64,000 bases of DNA from Pseudomonas sp. LBUM920 (GTDB lineage: Bacteria > Pseudomonadota > Gammaproteobacteria > Pseudomonadales > Pseudomonadaceae), in assembly GCF_003852315.1 (NCBI RefSeq), contig NZ_CP027762.1:248001-312000 (forward strand), written 5' to 3'. The translations under genes were made by a program, and so were the position numbers. The notes beneath the pieces are model-generated. The model was given only the letters and a program-made list of their open reading frames with translations, was not told the DNA's origin and searched no databases. This document shows, in pieces, positions 52,836-61,591 of this stretch. Position 1 is the stretch's first letter. Each line of letters opens with the position of its first letter.

Positions 52836-55159
52836 CAGCGTTTCTTCAACTGTTTGGCATTGGCAAACAGCGACGCCATGGCGTTGTTGCTTGGCGCTGC
52901 GGTGGCAGTTTCCTTGCGCGGTGCGTTGTTCTGCGACTGGCGTGGCGCCGAGCCTGGGCGAGCGCCACGGGCACCGTCGATTTTCTCGCCGGGGGTGTCG
53001 CTCATGCGCATCGACAGGCCAACGCGTTTGCGTGGAATGTCGACTTCCATGACCTTGACCTTGACCACGTCACCGGCTTTCACCGCTTCGCGAGGGTCTT
53101 TGATGAACTTCTCCGAAAGCGCGGAGATATGCACCAAACCGTCCTGATGCACGCCGATGTCCACGAACGCGCCGAAGTTGGTCACGTTGGTGACCACGCC
53201 TTCGAGGATCATGCCCAGTTGCAGGTCCTTGAGGTCTTCGACGCCGTCCTGGAACTCGGCGGTCTTGAACTCGGGACGCGGGTCACGGCCAGGTTTTTCC
53301 AGCTCTTGCAGAATGTCGGTGATGGTCGGCACGCCGAAGGTTTCGTCGGTGTACTTCTTTGGATCCAGGCGCTTGAGGAACGCGGCGTCGCCGATCAGCG
53401 AGCGGATGTCGCGGTCGGTCTCGGCAGCAATGCGCTGTACCAGCGGGTAGGCTTCCGGGTGAACCGCCGAAGCGTCCAGCGGGTTGTCGCCGTTCATTAC
53501 GCGTAGGAAGCCGGCGGCCTGTTCAAAGGTTTTTTCGCCCAGGCGTGCGACCTTTTTCAGCGCCGCGCGGGTTTTGAACGCGCCGTTCTCGTCGCGGTGG
53601 GTGACGATGTTCTGCGCCAGCGTTGAGTTGAGGCCGGAAATACGGGCCAGCAGCGCGACCGAGGCAGTGTTCACATCCACGCCGACCTTGTTCACGCAGT
53701 CTTCCACCACCGCATCCAGACCGCGTGCCAGTTTCAGCTGTGACACATCGTGCTGGTACTGGCCGACACCGATGGATTTAGGGTCGATCTTCACCAGCTC
53801 GGCCAGCGGGTCTTGCAGGCGGCGAGCAATGGAGACGGCGCCACGGATCGATACGTCGAGGTCCGGGAATTCCTTGGAGGCCAGTTCCGACGCCGAGTAC
53901 ACCGACGCGCCGGCCTCGGAGACCATGACTTTGGTCATCTTCATGGCTGGGTATTTTTTGATCAGCTCGGCGGCCAGCTTGTCGGTTTCACGGCTGGCGG
54001 TGCCGTTGCCGATGGCGATCAGGTCCACGGCGTGCTTGGCGCACAGCGCAGCCAGGATGGCGAGGGTCTGGTCCCACTTGTTGTGCGGCACATGCGGGTA
54101 CACGGTGGCTTGGTCCAGCAGCTTGCCCGTGGCGTCGACCACGGCCACTTTGCAGCCGGTGCGCAGGCCCGGGTCGAGGCCCAGAGTCGCGCGCGGGCCG
54201 GCCGGGGCGGCCAGCAGCAGGTCGTGCAGGTTGTGGGCGAAAACATTGATCGCTTCGGTTTCGGCGCCGTCGCGCAGCTCACCGAGCAGGTCGGTTTCCA
54301 GGTGGGTGTAGAGCTTGACCTTCCAGGTCCAGCGCACGACTTCACCGAGCCACTTGTCCGCCGGGCGGTTCTGATTCTGGATGCCGAATTGCTGACCAAT
54401 CATGCCTTCGCACGGGTGCATGGTGCCCGGCAGCTCGTCGCCGACCTTCAGCGCGGAGCTGAGAATGCCTTCGTTGCGGCCGCGGAAAATGGCCAGTGCG
54501 CGGTGCGACGGCATGCTCTTGAGCGGTTCGTCGTGCTCGAAATAGTCGCGGAACTTGGCGCCTTCCTCTTCCTTGCCGGCGATGACGCGGGCGCTGAGGG
54601 TGGCTTCCTGTTTCAGGTAGTTACGCAGTTTTTCCAGCAAGTTGGCGTCTTCGGCGAAACGCTCCATGAGGATGTACTTGGCGCCTTCGAGGGCCGCCTT
54701 GACGTCGGCGACGCCTTTTTCGGCGTTGATGAAGCGCGCGGCTTCGGTTTCCGGGGTCAGCGACGGGTCGTTGAACAAGCCGTCCGCCAAGTCGCCCAGG
54801 CCGGCTTCCAAGGCAATCTGGCCCTTGGTGCGGCGCTTTTGTTTGTACGGCAGGTAAAGGTCTTCGAGGCGGGTCTTGGTGTCGGCGAGTTTGATGTCGC
54901 GTTCCAGTTGCGGGGTCAGCTTGCCTTGTTCCTCGATGCTGGCGAGGATGCTGATGCGCCGTTCGTCGAGTTCTCGCAGGTAGCGCAAGCGCTCTTCCAG
55001 GTGCCGCAGCTGGATGTCGTCGAGGCTGCCGGTCACTTCTTTACGGTAACGGGCGATGAAAGGCACCGTGGAGCCTTCATCCAGTAGAGCGACGGCCGCT
55101 TCGACCTGTTGTGGGCGTACGCCGAGTTCCTCGGCGATGCGGCTGTTGATGCTGTCCAT
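52835..55159 (-). CDS. tex: Tex-family RNA-binding transcription accessory protein
   Basis: 774 residues from the ATG at 55159. It has an N-terminal helical region, a YqgF-like domain (GLDPGLRTGCKVAVVD, about 335 on) and helix-hairpin-helix motifs (VNTASVALLARISGLNSTLA, about 500-560). A C-terminal S1 domain follows (EGVVTNVTNFGAFVDIGVHQ, about 650-720) with a low-complexity tail. Tex binds nucleic acids and affects transcription; it is conserved next to gshA in Pseudomonas. Confidence 0.95.
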   Translation of the reverse strand: MDSINSRIAEELGVRPQQVEAAVALLDEGSTVPFIARYRKEVTGSLDDIQLRHLEERLRYLRELDERRISILASIEEQGKLTPQLERDIKLADTKTRLEDLYLPYKQKRRTKGQIALEAGLGDLADGLFNDPSLTPETEAARFINAEKGVADVKAALEGAKYILMERFAEDANLLEKLRNYLKQEATLSARVIAGKEEEGAKFRDYFEHDEPLKSMPSHRALAIFRGRNEGILSSALKVGDELPGTMHPCEGMIGQQFGIQNQNRPADKWLGEVVRWTWKVKLYTHLETDLLGELRDGAETEAINVFAHNLHDLLLAAPAGPRATLGLDPGLRTGCKVAVVDATGKLLDQATVYPHVPHNKWDQTLAILAALCAKHAVDLIAIGNGTASRETDKLAAELIKKYPAMKMTKVMVSEAGASVYSASELASKEFPDLDVSIRGAVSIARRLQDPLAELVKIDPKSIGVGQYQHDVSQLKLARGLDAVVEDCVNKVGVDVNTASVALLARISGLNSTLAQNIVTHRDENGAFKTRAALKKVARLGEKTFEQAAGFLRVMNGDNPLDASAVHPEAYPLVQRIAAETDRDIRSLIGDAAFLKRLDPKKYTDETFGVPTITDILQELEKPGRDPRPEFKTAEFQDGVEDLKDLQLGMILEGVVTNVTNFGAFVDIGVHQDGLVHISALSEKFIKDPREAVKAGDVVKVKVMEVDIPRKRVGLSMRMSDTPGEKIDGARGARPGSAPRQSQNNAPRKETATAAPSNNAMASLFANAKQLKKR

Positions 55160-55515
55160 AAAACCACCTGAAATTCTGAAAGCAGCTCGCACGCCCGGAA
55201 AACAAGGCGTTGCAAGGCTGGTTGAGCGGCCCGACTGGCGCCGCTACCTGGGTCAAAAGGCAGCCTGTTGACCCTCGAAATCGGAAAATTGCTGCCCGTC
55301 GCGGTAAAAAATAGCGAGGCAGCAAGCAGTAAAGTCTGACATTGCTCAGCGCAAAGGCGGCGCATTATAACCAGCGTTCTGCAGCTGGGGGGGATTGCGC
55401 CGAAGGTTGCAGGGGGCGGGTTCGCTGGCGGTAGAGGAAAAATCTGCTAACAATGCACACGGTGCGTATAACGGCAGCTACGCCATAATGCGCGCCGAGA
55501 TAAGAGGAGCATCTA
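55160..55515. promoter_or_regulatory. divergent promoter region of tex and ompR, with a hairpin
   Basis: No gene is seen. A hairpin at 55289-55325 pairs TTGCTGCC and TCGC with GCGA and GGCAGCAA around an 11-nt loop, about 130 nt upstream of tex. A CATAAT at 55484-55489 is a weak -10 candidate for ompR, without a clear -35. Confidence 0.4.
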
Positions 55516-56256
55516 ATGAGCAGCACTGCACAAACTGCTGAAGGCGAAAAAATTCTCATCGTTGATGACGACCCGGGGCTGAGCAGCCTGCTGGAGCGTT
55601 TTTTCAACTCCAAGGGCTACCGTGCCCGCGCGGTGCCAAACACCGAGCAGATGGACCGCCTGTTGGGGCGCGAAGTGTTCAATCTGGTCGTACTCGACCT
55701 GATGCTGCCCGGCGAAGACGGCCTCACCGCCTGCAAACGCCTGCGCGGTGCGAACAACCAGATCCCCATCATCATGCTTACCGCCAAGGGTGATGAGTTG
55801 AGCCGCATCAAGGGCCTTGAGCTGGGCGCTGATGATTACCTGGCCAAACCGTTCAACCCGGACGAGTTGATGGCCCGGGTCAAAGCCGTGTTGCGCCGTC
55901 AGGCAGCCCCGGTACCCGGCGCGCCAGGCAGCGAAGACGAAAGCGTCACCTTTGGCGACTATGAACTGTCGCTGGCCACCCGTGAGCTCAAGCGTGGCGA
56001 AGAAGTGCACATGCTGACCACCGGTGAGTTTGCCGTGCTCAAGGCCCTGGTGATGAACGCTCGCCAGCCGCTGACGCGCGACAAACTGATGAACCTGGCC
56101 CGTGGCCGGGAGTGGGATGCATTGGAGCGCTCCATCGACGTGCAGATTTCCCGTCTGCGCCGCATGATCGAGCCGGACCCGTCCAAGCCGCGCTATATAC
56201 AGACGGTGTGGGGTGTGGGTTATGTGTTCGTGCCGGATGGCACCGCAACCAAGTGA
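55516..56256 (+). CDS. ompR: OmpR-family response regulator (AmgR type)
   Basis: 246 residues. Receiver domain with DDD at 17-19, phospho-acceptor Asp61 in VVLDLMLPGEDG and Lys in YLAKPFNPDEL. The C-terminal winged helix (about 140-240) ends in the GVGYVF motif. Ribosome-binding site GAGGAG. It pairs with the kinase at 56373. In P. aeruginosa the orthologous pair is known as AmgRS, which responds to membrane-protein stress and aminoglycosides. A large hairpin lies between the two genes. Confidence 0.93.
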   Translation: MSSTAQTAEGEKILIVDDDPGLSSLLERFFNSKGYRARAVPNTEQMDRLLGREVFNLVVLDLMLPGEDGLTACKRLRGANNQIPIIMLTAKGDELSRIKGLELGADDYLAKPFNPDELMARVKAVLRRQAAPVPGAPGSEDESVTFGDYELSLATRELKRGEEVHMLTTGEFAVLKALVMNARQPLTRDKLMNLARGREWDALERSIDVQISRLRRMIEPDPSKPRYIQTVWGVGYVFVPDGTATK

Positions 56257-56264
56257 CCGATGAT

Positions 56265-56327
56265 TTGCAGGCGCGGGCATCCGGCGTTTGACTCCATGAG
56301 AGTCAACGGGATGCCCGGCGTCTGCAA
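56265..56327 (+). other. large stem-loop between ompR and envZ
   Basis: The lower stem is 18 bp with one bulge (TTGCAGGCGCGGGCATCC with GGATGCCCGGCGTCTGCAA, one G-U). Then comes an internal loop, and an upper 7-bp stem TTGACTC/GAGTCAA with a 5-nt CATGA loop. No T-run follows, so it is not a simple terminator. It does not match the window's REP families. Confidence 0.75.
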
Positions 56328-56372
56328 TTCTGCGAGCGCCGCTCGTTTCTGCAAGGTGTCCAGCCGTTTCCT

Positions 56373-57686
56373 ATGAAAACCCCGTTGTGGTTCCCGCAAA
56401 GTTTCTTTTCACGCACCCTTTGGCTGGTGCTGATCGTCGTTCTGTTTTCCAAGGCACTGACGCTGGTTTATCTGTTGATGAACGAAGACGTGCTGGTGGA
56501 TCGGCAGTACAGCCACGGCGTCGCCCTGACGCTTCGTGCCTATTGGGCCGTCGATCCCGAAAATCGTGAAAAGGTCGCCAAGGCATCGACGCTGATTCGA
56601 GTCGACGGCGCCGGTGTACCTGAAGGCGAGCAGCATTGGCCTTACAGCGAGATTTATCAGCGCCAGATGCAGGCTGAGCTGGGGGACGACACCGAGGTGC
56701 GATTGCGCATGCATGTTTCGCCTGCGCTGTGGGTGAGGGCGCCGAGCCTGGGCGACGCGTGGATCAAAGTGCCGCTGTACCCGCACCCGTTGCGGGGACA
56801 GAAGATCTGGAACGTGCTGGGCTGGTTCCTGGCAATTGGCTTGCTTTCAACGGCGTCCGCCTGGATTTTCGTGCGCCAGCTCAACCAGCCACTCAAACGC
56901 CTGGTCTTTGCCGCGCGCCAACTGGGGCAGGGGCGCAGTGTGCGCCTGCCGGTCAGCGATACGCCCAGCGAGATGACCGAAGTGTACGGCGCCTTCAACC
57001 AGATGGCGGAAGACGTTGAACAGGCCGGCCGCGAACGCGAGCTGATGCTGGCGGGCGTTTCCCACGACCTGCGCACACCGTTGACACGGTTGCGGTTGTC
57101 CCTGGAGTTGATGGGCAACCACAACGACCTCACGGATGACATGGTGCGTGACATCGAGGACATGGACGCGATTCTCGACCAGTTCCTGGCGTTTATCCGC
57201 GATGGCCGCGATGAAGTGGTCGAGGAAGTCGACCTGACGGACCTGGTGCGTGAGGTGGTGGCGCCCTACAACCAGAACGGCGAACAGGTACGCATGCGCC
57301 TGGAGCCTATTCAGCCGTTTGCGTTGCGTCGGGTATCGATGAAACGCCTGCTCAACAACCTCATTGGCAACGCCTTGCACCATGCCGGTTCCGATGTGGA
57401 AGTGGCGGCTTATGTGTCCGGCGACAGCACTGCGCCTTATGTGGTGTTGAGTGTGATGGACCGCGGCACGGGGATCGACCCGGCAGAGCTGGAAGGCATC
57501 TTCAACCCGTTCACCCGTGGTGACCGTGCCCGGGGCGGCAAGGGCACAGGCTTGGGGTTGGCGATTGTGCGGCGGATTGCCTCGATGCATGGCGGCAATG
57601 TCGAGCTGCGTAACCGGGAGGAGGGTGGTCTGGAAGCGCGAGTGCGGTTGCCGCTTGGCCTGATGTTGCCTAGAGACGCGGTCTGA
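56373..57686 (+). CDS. envZ: EnvZ-family sensor histidine kinase (AmgS type)
   Basis: 437 residues. Membrane helix 1 (about 13-35), periplasmic domain (about 36-145), helix 2 (about 147-168), HAMP domain (to about 220). The phospho-acceptor His231 lies in GVSHDLRTPLTRLRL. ATP-binding N, D and G boxes are seen in LIGNALHHAG, DRGTGID and GKGTGLGLAI. It phosphorylates the adjacent OmpR. The 116-bp gap after ompR holds a strong hairpin that may adjust the kinase to regulator ratio. Confidence 0.93.
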   Translation: MKTPLWFPQSFFSRTLWLVLIVVLFSKALTLVYLLMNEDVLVDRQYSHGVALTLRAYWAVDPENREKVAKASTLIRVDGAGVPEGEQHWPYSEIYQRQMQAELGDDTEVRLRMHVSPALWVRAPSLGDAWIKVPLYPHPLRGQKIWNVLGWFLAIGLLSTASAWIFVRQLNQPLKRLVFAARQLGQGRSVRLPVSDTPSEMTEVYGAFNQMAEDVEQAGRERELMLAGVSHDLRTPLTRLRLSLELMGNHNDLTDDMVRDIEDMDAILDQFLAFIRDGRDEVVEEVDLTDLVREVVAPYNQNGEQVRMRLEPIQPFALRRVSMKRLLNNLIGNALHHAGSDVEVAAYVSGDSTAPYVVLSVMDRGTGIDPAELEGIFNPFTRGDRARGGKGTGLGLAIVRRIASMHGGNVELRNREEGGLEARVRLPLGLMLPRDAV

Positions 57687-57714
57687 GACACAACAGAAAT
57701 CAAATGTGGGAGCG

Positions 57715-57794
57715 GGCTTGCTCGCGAAGGCAGTGTGTCAGTCGACAGATGTATTGACTGATCCGACGCCTTCGCGAGCAAGCCCGCTCCCACA
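57715..57794. repeat. REP doublet, GCGGGCTTGCTCGCGAA family
   Basis: Facing units at the convergent envZ/rimK junction. Confidence 0.92.
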
Positions 57795-57824
57795 GTGTTT
57801 TGTGATGTTTGAAACTGAGCGTGT

Positions 57825-58730
57825 TCAGCCCTTACCCTTGGTCCGCGTCATATTCGGCCCACCATTCTTTTCCAAATGCTGAATGATGATCCCCGCTACA
57901 TCCTTCCCGGTAGTGGTCTCAATCCCTTCCAGACCCGGCGATGAATTCACTTCCATCACCAACGGCCCATGGTTTGACCGCAGAATATCCACACCCGCTA
58001 CCGCCAGCCCCATCACTTTGGCCGCCCGCAGCGCGGTCATGCGTTCTTCCGGGGTGATCTTGATCAGGCTGGCACTGCCGCCACGGTGCAGGTTGGAGCG
58101 GAATTCCCCCGGCTTGGCCTGGCGTTTCATTGCCGCAATTACCTTGTCACCCACCACGAAGCAGCGGATGTCCGCACCGCCAGCTTCCTTGATGTATTCC
58201 TGCACCATGATGTTCTGCTTGAGGCCCATGAATGCCTCGATCACCGATTCAGCAGCGGTCGCGGTTTCGCACAGCACTACGCCGATGCCTTGGGTGCCTT
58301 CCAGCACTTTGATCACTAGCGGTGCGCCGTTGACCATGTCGATCAGGTCGGGAATGTCATCGGGGGAGTGGGCAAAGCCGGTCACCGGCAGGCCGATACC
58401 GCGCCGCGAGAGCAATTGCAATGAGCGCAGTTTGTCGCGTGAGCGGGCAATGGCTACCGATTCGTTGAGGGGGAATACGCCCATCATTTCAAACTGGCGC
58501 AACACCGCGCAGCCATAAAACGTCACCGAGGCACCGATACGCGGGATCACTGCATCAAAGCCTTCCAGCGGTTTGCCCCGGTAATGGATCTGCGGCTTGT
58601 GGCTGGCAATGTTCATATAGGCACGCAACGTGTCGATCACCACCATTTCGTGGCCACGTTCGGTGCCGGCCTCGACCAGGCGGCGGGTGGAATACAGACG
58701 CGGGTTTCGCGACAGCACAGCAATCTTCAT
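57825..58730 (-). CDS. rimK: ribosomal protein S6 L-glutamate ligase
   Basis: 301 residues, ATP-grasp fold. It adds glutamate residues to the C-terminus of ribosomal protein S6. Motifs: KIAVLSRNPRLYSTRRLVEA at the N-terminus, VIKVLEGTQGIGV (ATP lid) and the metal site LVMEVNSSPGLEGIE. It is the last gene of rimA-rimB-rimK and overlaps rimB by 4 nt. In P. fluorescens this operon is known to tune ribosome composition and colonisation. Confidence 0.93.
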   Translation of the reverse strand: MKIAVLSRNPRLYSTRRLVEAGTERGHEMVVIDTLRAYMNIASHKPQIHYRGKPLEGFDAVIPRIGASVTFYGCAVLRQFEMMGVFPLNESVAIARSRDKLRSLQLLSRRGIGLPVTGFAHSPDDIPDLIDMVNGAPLVIKVLEGTQGIGVVLCETATAAESVIEAFMGLKQNIMVQEYIKEAGGADIRCFVVGDKVIAAMKRQAKPGEFRSNLHRGGSASLIKITPEERMTALRAAKVMGLAVAGVDILRSNHGPLVMEVNSSPGLEGIETTTGKDVAGIIIQHLEKNGGPNMTRTKGKG

Positions 58731-59209
58731 GCAGCACCTGGGGCAGAAATAGTAGAGACCGGGAACACCGGCTTGTCTTGAACGTACTTGACGCGTGGAC
58801 TGACCACCAAGTGGCCGTCAATCAGCGCCTTGGAGCCCAGCAACAGGCGGTAACGCATGGCCTTGCGACAGGCGAGAGTGAATTCCACTCGCCACACCCG
58901 ATCACCCAGCGCGAGGGTGGTGCTGATCACATAGCGCACCTGCGCATGGCCGTTGGAGCTCTTGATGGTTTTCATCGTTACCACCGGCGCCTCGCAGCGG
59001 CGATGACGCAGTTGCACCACGCTGCCCAGGTGCGCGGTAAAACGCACCCACTTCTCACCGTCGCGCTCAAATGGCTCGATATCGGTGGCGTGCAAGCTCG
59101 AGGTACTGGCACCGGTGTCGATCTTTGCGCGCAGGCCAGCCACTCCCAAGTCGGGAAGTGCCACCCACTCACGCAGACCCACAACGGTCAAATGGTCAAA
59201 TGTCTTCAA
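58727..59209 (-). CDS. rimB: RimB, retropepsin-like protease
   Basis: 160 residues of the ATP-dependent zinc protease (retropepsin-like) family. The single aspartic-protease motif KIDTGASTSSLHA is at about 29-41, so it should act as a dimer. In the RimABK system it modulates RimK activity. It lies 13 bp after rimA and overlaps rimK by 4 nt. Confidence 0.9.
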   Translation of the reverse strand: MKTFDHLTVVGLREWVALPDLGVAGLRAKIDTGASTSSLHATDIEPFERDGEKWVRFTAHLGSVVQLRHRRCEAPVVTMKTIKSSNGHAQVRYVISTTLALGDRVWRVEFTLACRKAMRYRLLLGSKALIDGHLVVSPRVKYVQDKPVFPVSTISAPGAA

Positions 59210-59222
59210 TATGGGTAACCGA

Positions 59223-60002
59223 TCAGTTCGCCCAGGCCTGTGGTGAAACCTCGGCCAGGGCTTTGAATGCAGGCCTGGCGAACCAGTAACCCTGCATCAG
59301 AAATATTCCGCAGTCGGACAGGAAGTCGCGCTCGCCGGCACTTTCGATGCCTTCGGCAATGACAGTAACGCCCAACTGCTCACAGATTGTGACAATCCCC
59401 TGGACGATTACCTGACGGACACGATCCTGGTCGACATCGCGAATCAGCGCCATGTCGAGTTTGATCAGGTCAGGTTGGAAATCGGCCAGCAGGTTCAGCC
59501 CCGAATAGCCCGCACCGAAATCGTCGATGGCGGTCTTGAAGCCGAATTCGCGGTATTCACGCAGAATATTGGTCAAATGGCGATAGTTATCTACGTGCTC
59601 GCTTTCCAGCGTTTCAAAAATCAGCTGGTTCAGCGGAAAGTTGTGCGCGCGGGCCGCCTCCAGGGTGCTGCGAATACACAGCTCGGGCCGGTAAACCGCA
59701 TTGGGCATGAAATTGATCGAAAGATGGGTTTGCATACCCAAGGCAGCGGCCCCGGCAATCGCTTGGGTACGACACCGCTGGTCAAAGCGGTAACGGTTGC
59801 TTGAGTTGACCTGGCCCAGCACCGACAGCGCACCTTCGCCTTGCGGGCCTCGCACCAACGCCTCGTGGGCGAAGATCGAATGGTCCCGAAGATCTACGAT
59901 AGGCTGATAGGCGAATGCGAAATCGAAACCCAGGGGTTCGCTTTGCTGGCAACCCACGCAACGCTGGTTTGGCGAGGTGAGTGAAATGGGGAAGTCGGTC
60001 AC
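59223..60002 (-). CDS. rimA: RimA, EAL-domain cyclic-di-GMP phosphodiesterase
   Basis: 259 residues, a stand-alone EAL domain preceded by a short cysteine-containing leader (RCVGCQQSE). The signature residues are intact: EALVRG, the NFMP loop, the IFETLE glutamate, DDFGAGYSGL, DLIKLD, AEGIES and QGYWFARP. It is therefore probably catalytically active and degrades c-di-GMP, linking that signal to RimK. First gene of rimABK. Confidence 0.92.
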   Translation of the reverse strand: MTDFPISLTSPNQRCVGCQQSEPLGFDFAFAYQPIVDLRDHSIFAHEALVRGPQGEGALSVLGQVNSSNRYRFDQRCRTQAIAGAAALGMQTHLSINFMPNAVYRPELCIRSTLEAARAHNFPLNQLIFETLESEHVDNYRHLTNILREYREFGFKTAIDDFGAGYSGLNLLADFQPDLIKLDMALIRDVDQDRVRQVIVQGIVTICEQLGVTVIAEGIESAGERDFLSDCGIFLMQGYWFARPAFKALAEVSPQAWAN

Positions 60003-60118
60003 AGCGTATCCTCGCGAAAACAGGGTGGTGCCTGGCGTATCTTAGGTGAGCGTTGGGGTTTATGCGTCGAAGGGCTTCAACGGTAAAGTTGCGACATTTT
60101 TCAGAGCGAGGAATTCAA

Positions 60119-60526
60119 GTGGCTCAAAAGCAGGAAGAGGAAGAAAAAGTCCGTTTGGACAAGTGGCTGTGGGCAGCGCGCTTCTTTAAAACCCGCGCCC
60201 TGGCGAAGGCCGCTATCGAAAGCGGCAAAGTGCACCATCGCGGCGAACGCTGCAAGCCGGGCAAGGAGCCGCGCGTCGGTGATGAGCTACAGATTCGGGC
60301 AGGATTTGATGAAAAGACTGTCGTGGTGCAAGCCTTATCCGTTGTGCGCCGCGGCGCGCCCGAAGCGCAGGCGTTGTACACCGAAACCGAGGCCAGTATC
60401 GCCAAACGCGAAAATGCGGCCGCCATGCGCAAGGCCGGGGCTACCGGTATGACTACCGATGGCAAGCCGAGCAAGAAGCAGCGTCGCGATTTGTTCAAGT
60501 TTCGCGGCAGTGGTAATGACGAGTGA
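60119..60526 (+). CDS. hslR: Hsp15, S4-domain RNA-binding protein
   Basis: 135 residues from the GTG at 60119 (GCGAGGAATTCAA upstream). An N-terminal S4 domain (VRLDKWLWAARFFKTRALAK, about 12-31) binds rRNA; a basic C-terminal tail follows. Hsp15 rescues stalled 50S subunits carrying nascent chains after heat shock. A longer frame from 60053 has no better start. It is divergent from rimA. Confidence 0.9.
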   Translation: MAQKQEEEEKVRLDKWLWAARFFKTRALAKAAIESGKVHHRGERCKPGKEPRVGDELQIRAGFDEKTVVVQALSVVRRGAPEAQALYTETEASIAKRENAAAMRKAGATGMTTDGKPSKKQRRDLFKFRGSGNDE

Positions 60527-60559
60527 TGGCGCAAATCTCCAGCAATACGCAGACCCAAA

Positions 60560-60648
60560 TGTGGGAGCGGGCTTGCTCGCGAAGGCGGTGGGTCAGTGAA
60601 AAATGCTTAACCTGACACTGCGCTTTCGCGAGCAAGCCCGCTCTCACA
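60560..60648. repeat. REP doublet, GCGGGCTTGCTCGCGAA family
   Basis: Facing units between the convergent hslR and PAP2 genes; the right arm carries one change (CTCTCACA). Confidence 0.9.
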
Positions 60649-60662
60649 ATAAGCCTGTGGCG

Positions 60663-61466
60663 TTACGCCGCGGTGCGTATGACGCTCAACCGCCCGATCA
60701 CCGGCAGCTTACCGAGCAAACCGAAGATCGGCGCCGTCAGTCGCAGCAACCCATTCGACACCTTCGCCGCAAACGGCGTGTAATACCCCCAGCCCAGCGC
60801 CAACAGCGCCAGCAATACCCCGCCGATATAATCGTCTTGCCCCCAGTGGGCGCCTGCCACCAGCCGCGGCATCATGAACAACAGCGCCAAGCCCCAAATC
60901 ACCAGCACCTGGCCGATGCGCTTGGCAAACACCGTCATGAACATGCCCCAGATCAGCAATACCGATGCATGATCGCCCGGGAAGCTCTGGCTCGAACGGT
61001 CCTTCAGCTCCCAGGTTTTTTCCAGCCCAGGGAAGTAGTCACTCATATGAATCGCCCCGCTGATCACCATCGACGGGCTGCTGTGCTGCCAGCCCATCTG
61101 CGCTGCGAGTTTGGAAAACAGCATGCGGATGAACAGCAACAGCAGCAGAATCCCGAAAAAACCGAAGAATGCCTGGCGCACTTCAATCGCCTTGAACACC
61201 CAATCTCCGCGAATCAGCAGCGTCAGCAAGATCACGCCGACCACCGCGTCAAATGGCCGCAAACTGGCCACGGCCCACACATGCAGCCACGTCGAATGGC
61301 TCGCCAGCGGGTCATTGAGCAGGTGAAACAGCCATTCGTCGAAAATCACACATAGCATCTGGCCCGTGGGCCACAGCCAAAAACACAGCAGTCCGATAGC
61401 GAGTAGATTGCACAGAGCCCATCGCCGGAGGTTCCACTTGGCTTGGAACAAACCCGGATTGTTCAT
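60663..61466 (-). CDS. PAP2-superfamily membrane phosphatase or phosphotransferase
   Basis: 267 residues with about six membrane helices. PAP2 motifs: KDRSSQSFPGDHAS (motif 2, PGDH instead of PSGH) and RLVAGAHWGQDDYIGG (motif 3 with the His and Asp). Motif 1 is compact (KTWELKDR). It is probably an inner-membrane enzyme acting on lipid pyrophosphates or lipid A, similar to LpxT-like proteins, but substrate and direction are not certain. It is conserved between hslR and hslO in Pseudomonas. Confidence 0.82.
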   Translation of the reverse strand: MNNPGLFQAKWNLRRWALCNLLAIGLLCFWLWPTGQMLCVIFDEWLFHLLNDPLASHSTWLHVWAVASLRPFDAVVGVILLTLLIRGDWVFKAIEVRQAFFGFFGILLLLLFIRMLFSKLAAQMGWQHSSPSMVISGAIHMSDYFPGLEKTWELKDRSSQSFPGDHASVLLIWGMFMTVFAKRIGQVLVIWGLALLFMMPRLVAGAHWGQDDYIGGVLLALLALGWGYYTPFAAKVSNGLLRLTAPIFGLLGKLPVIGRLSVIRTAA

Positions 61467-61514
61467 AAACTGTTCCTCTTCGCTCTATTTAGCCCTCCGT
61501 TTCCAGGAGAAAGC

Positions 61515-61530
61515 CGCACCAATATGGTGC
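61515..61530. promoter_or_regulatory. NtrC-like palindrome between the PAP2 gene and hslO
   Basis: GCACCA-ATA-TGGTGC (61516-61530) matches the GCACC-N5-GGTGC consensus of NtrC and is one base from the classical glnA site core. It lies 62 bp before the hslO ATG and 50 bp before the PAP2 start. No sigma-54 -24/-12 element was found nearby, so its function is open. Confidence 0.4.
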
Positions 61531-61591
61531 TAAAGCGTTTAATTTTATAAACCTTGTAATCATTTTGTCATCAATTCAGATACCCAGACCT

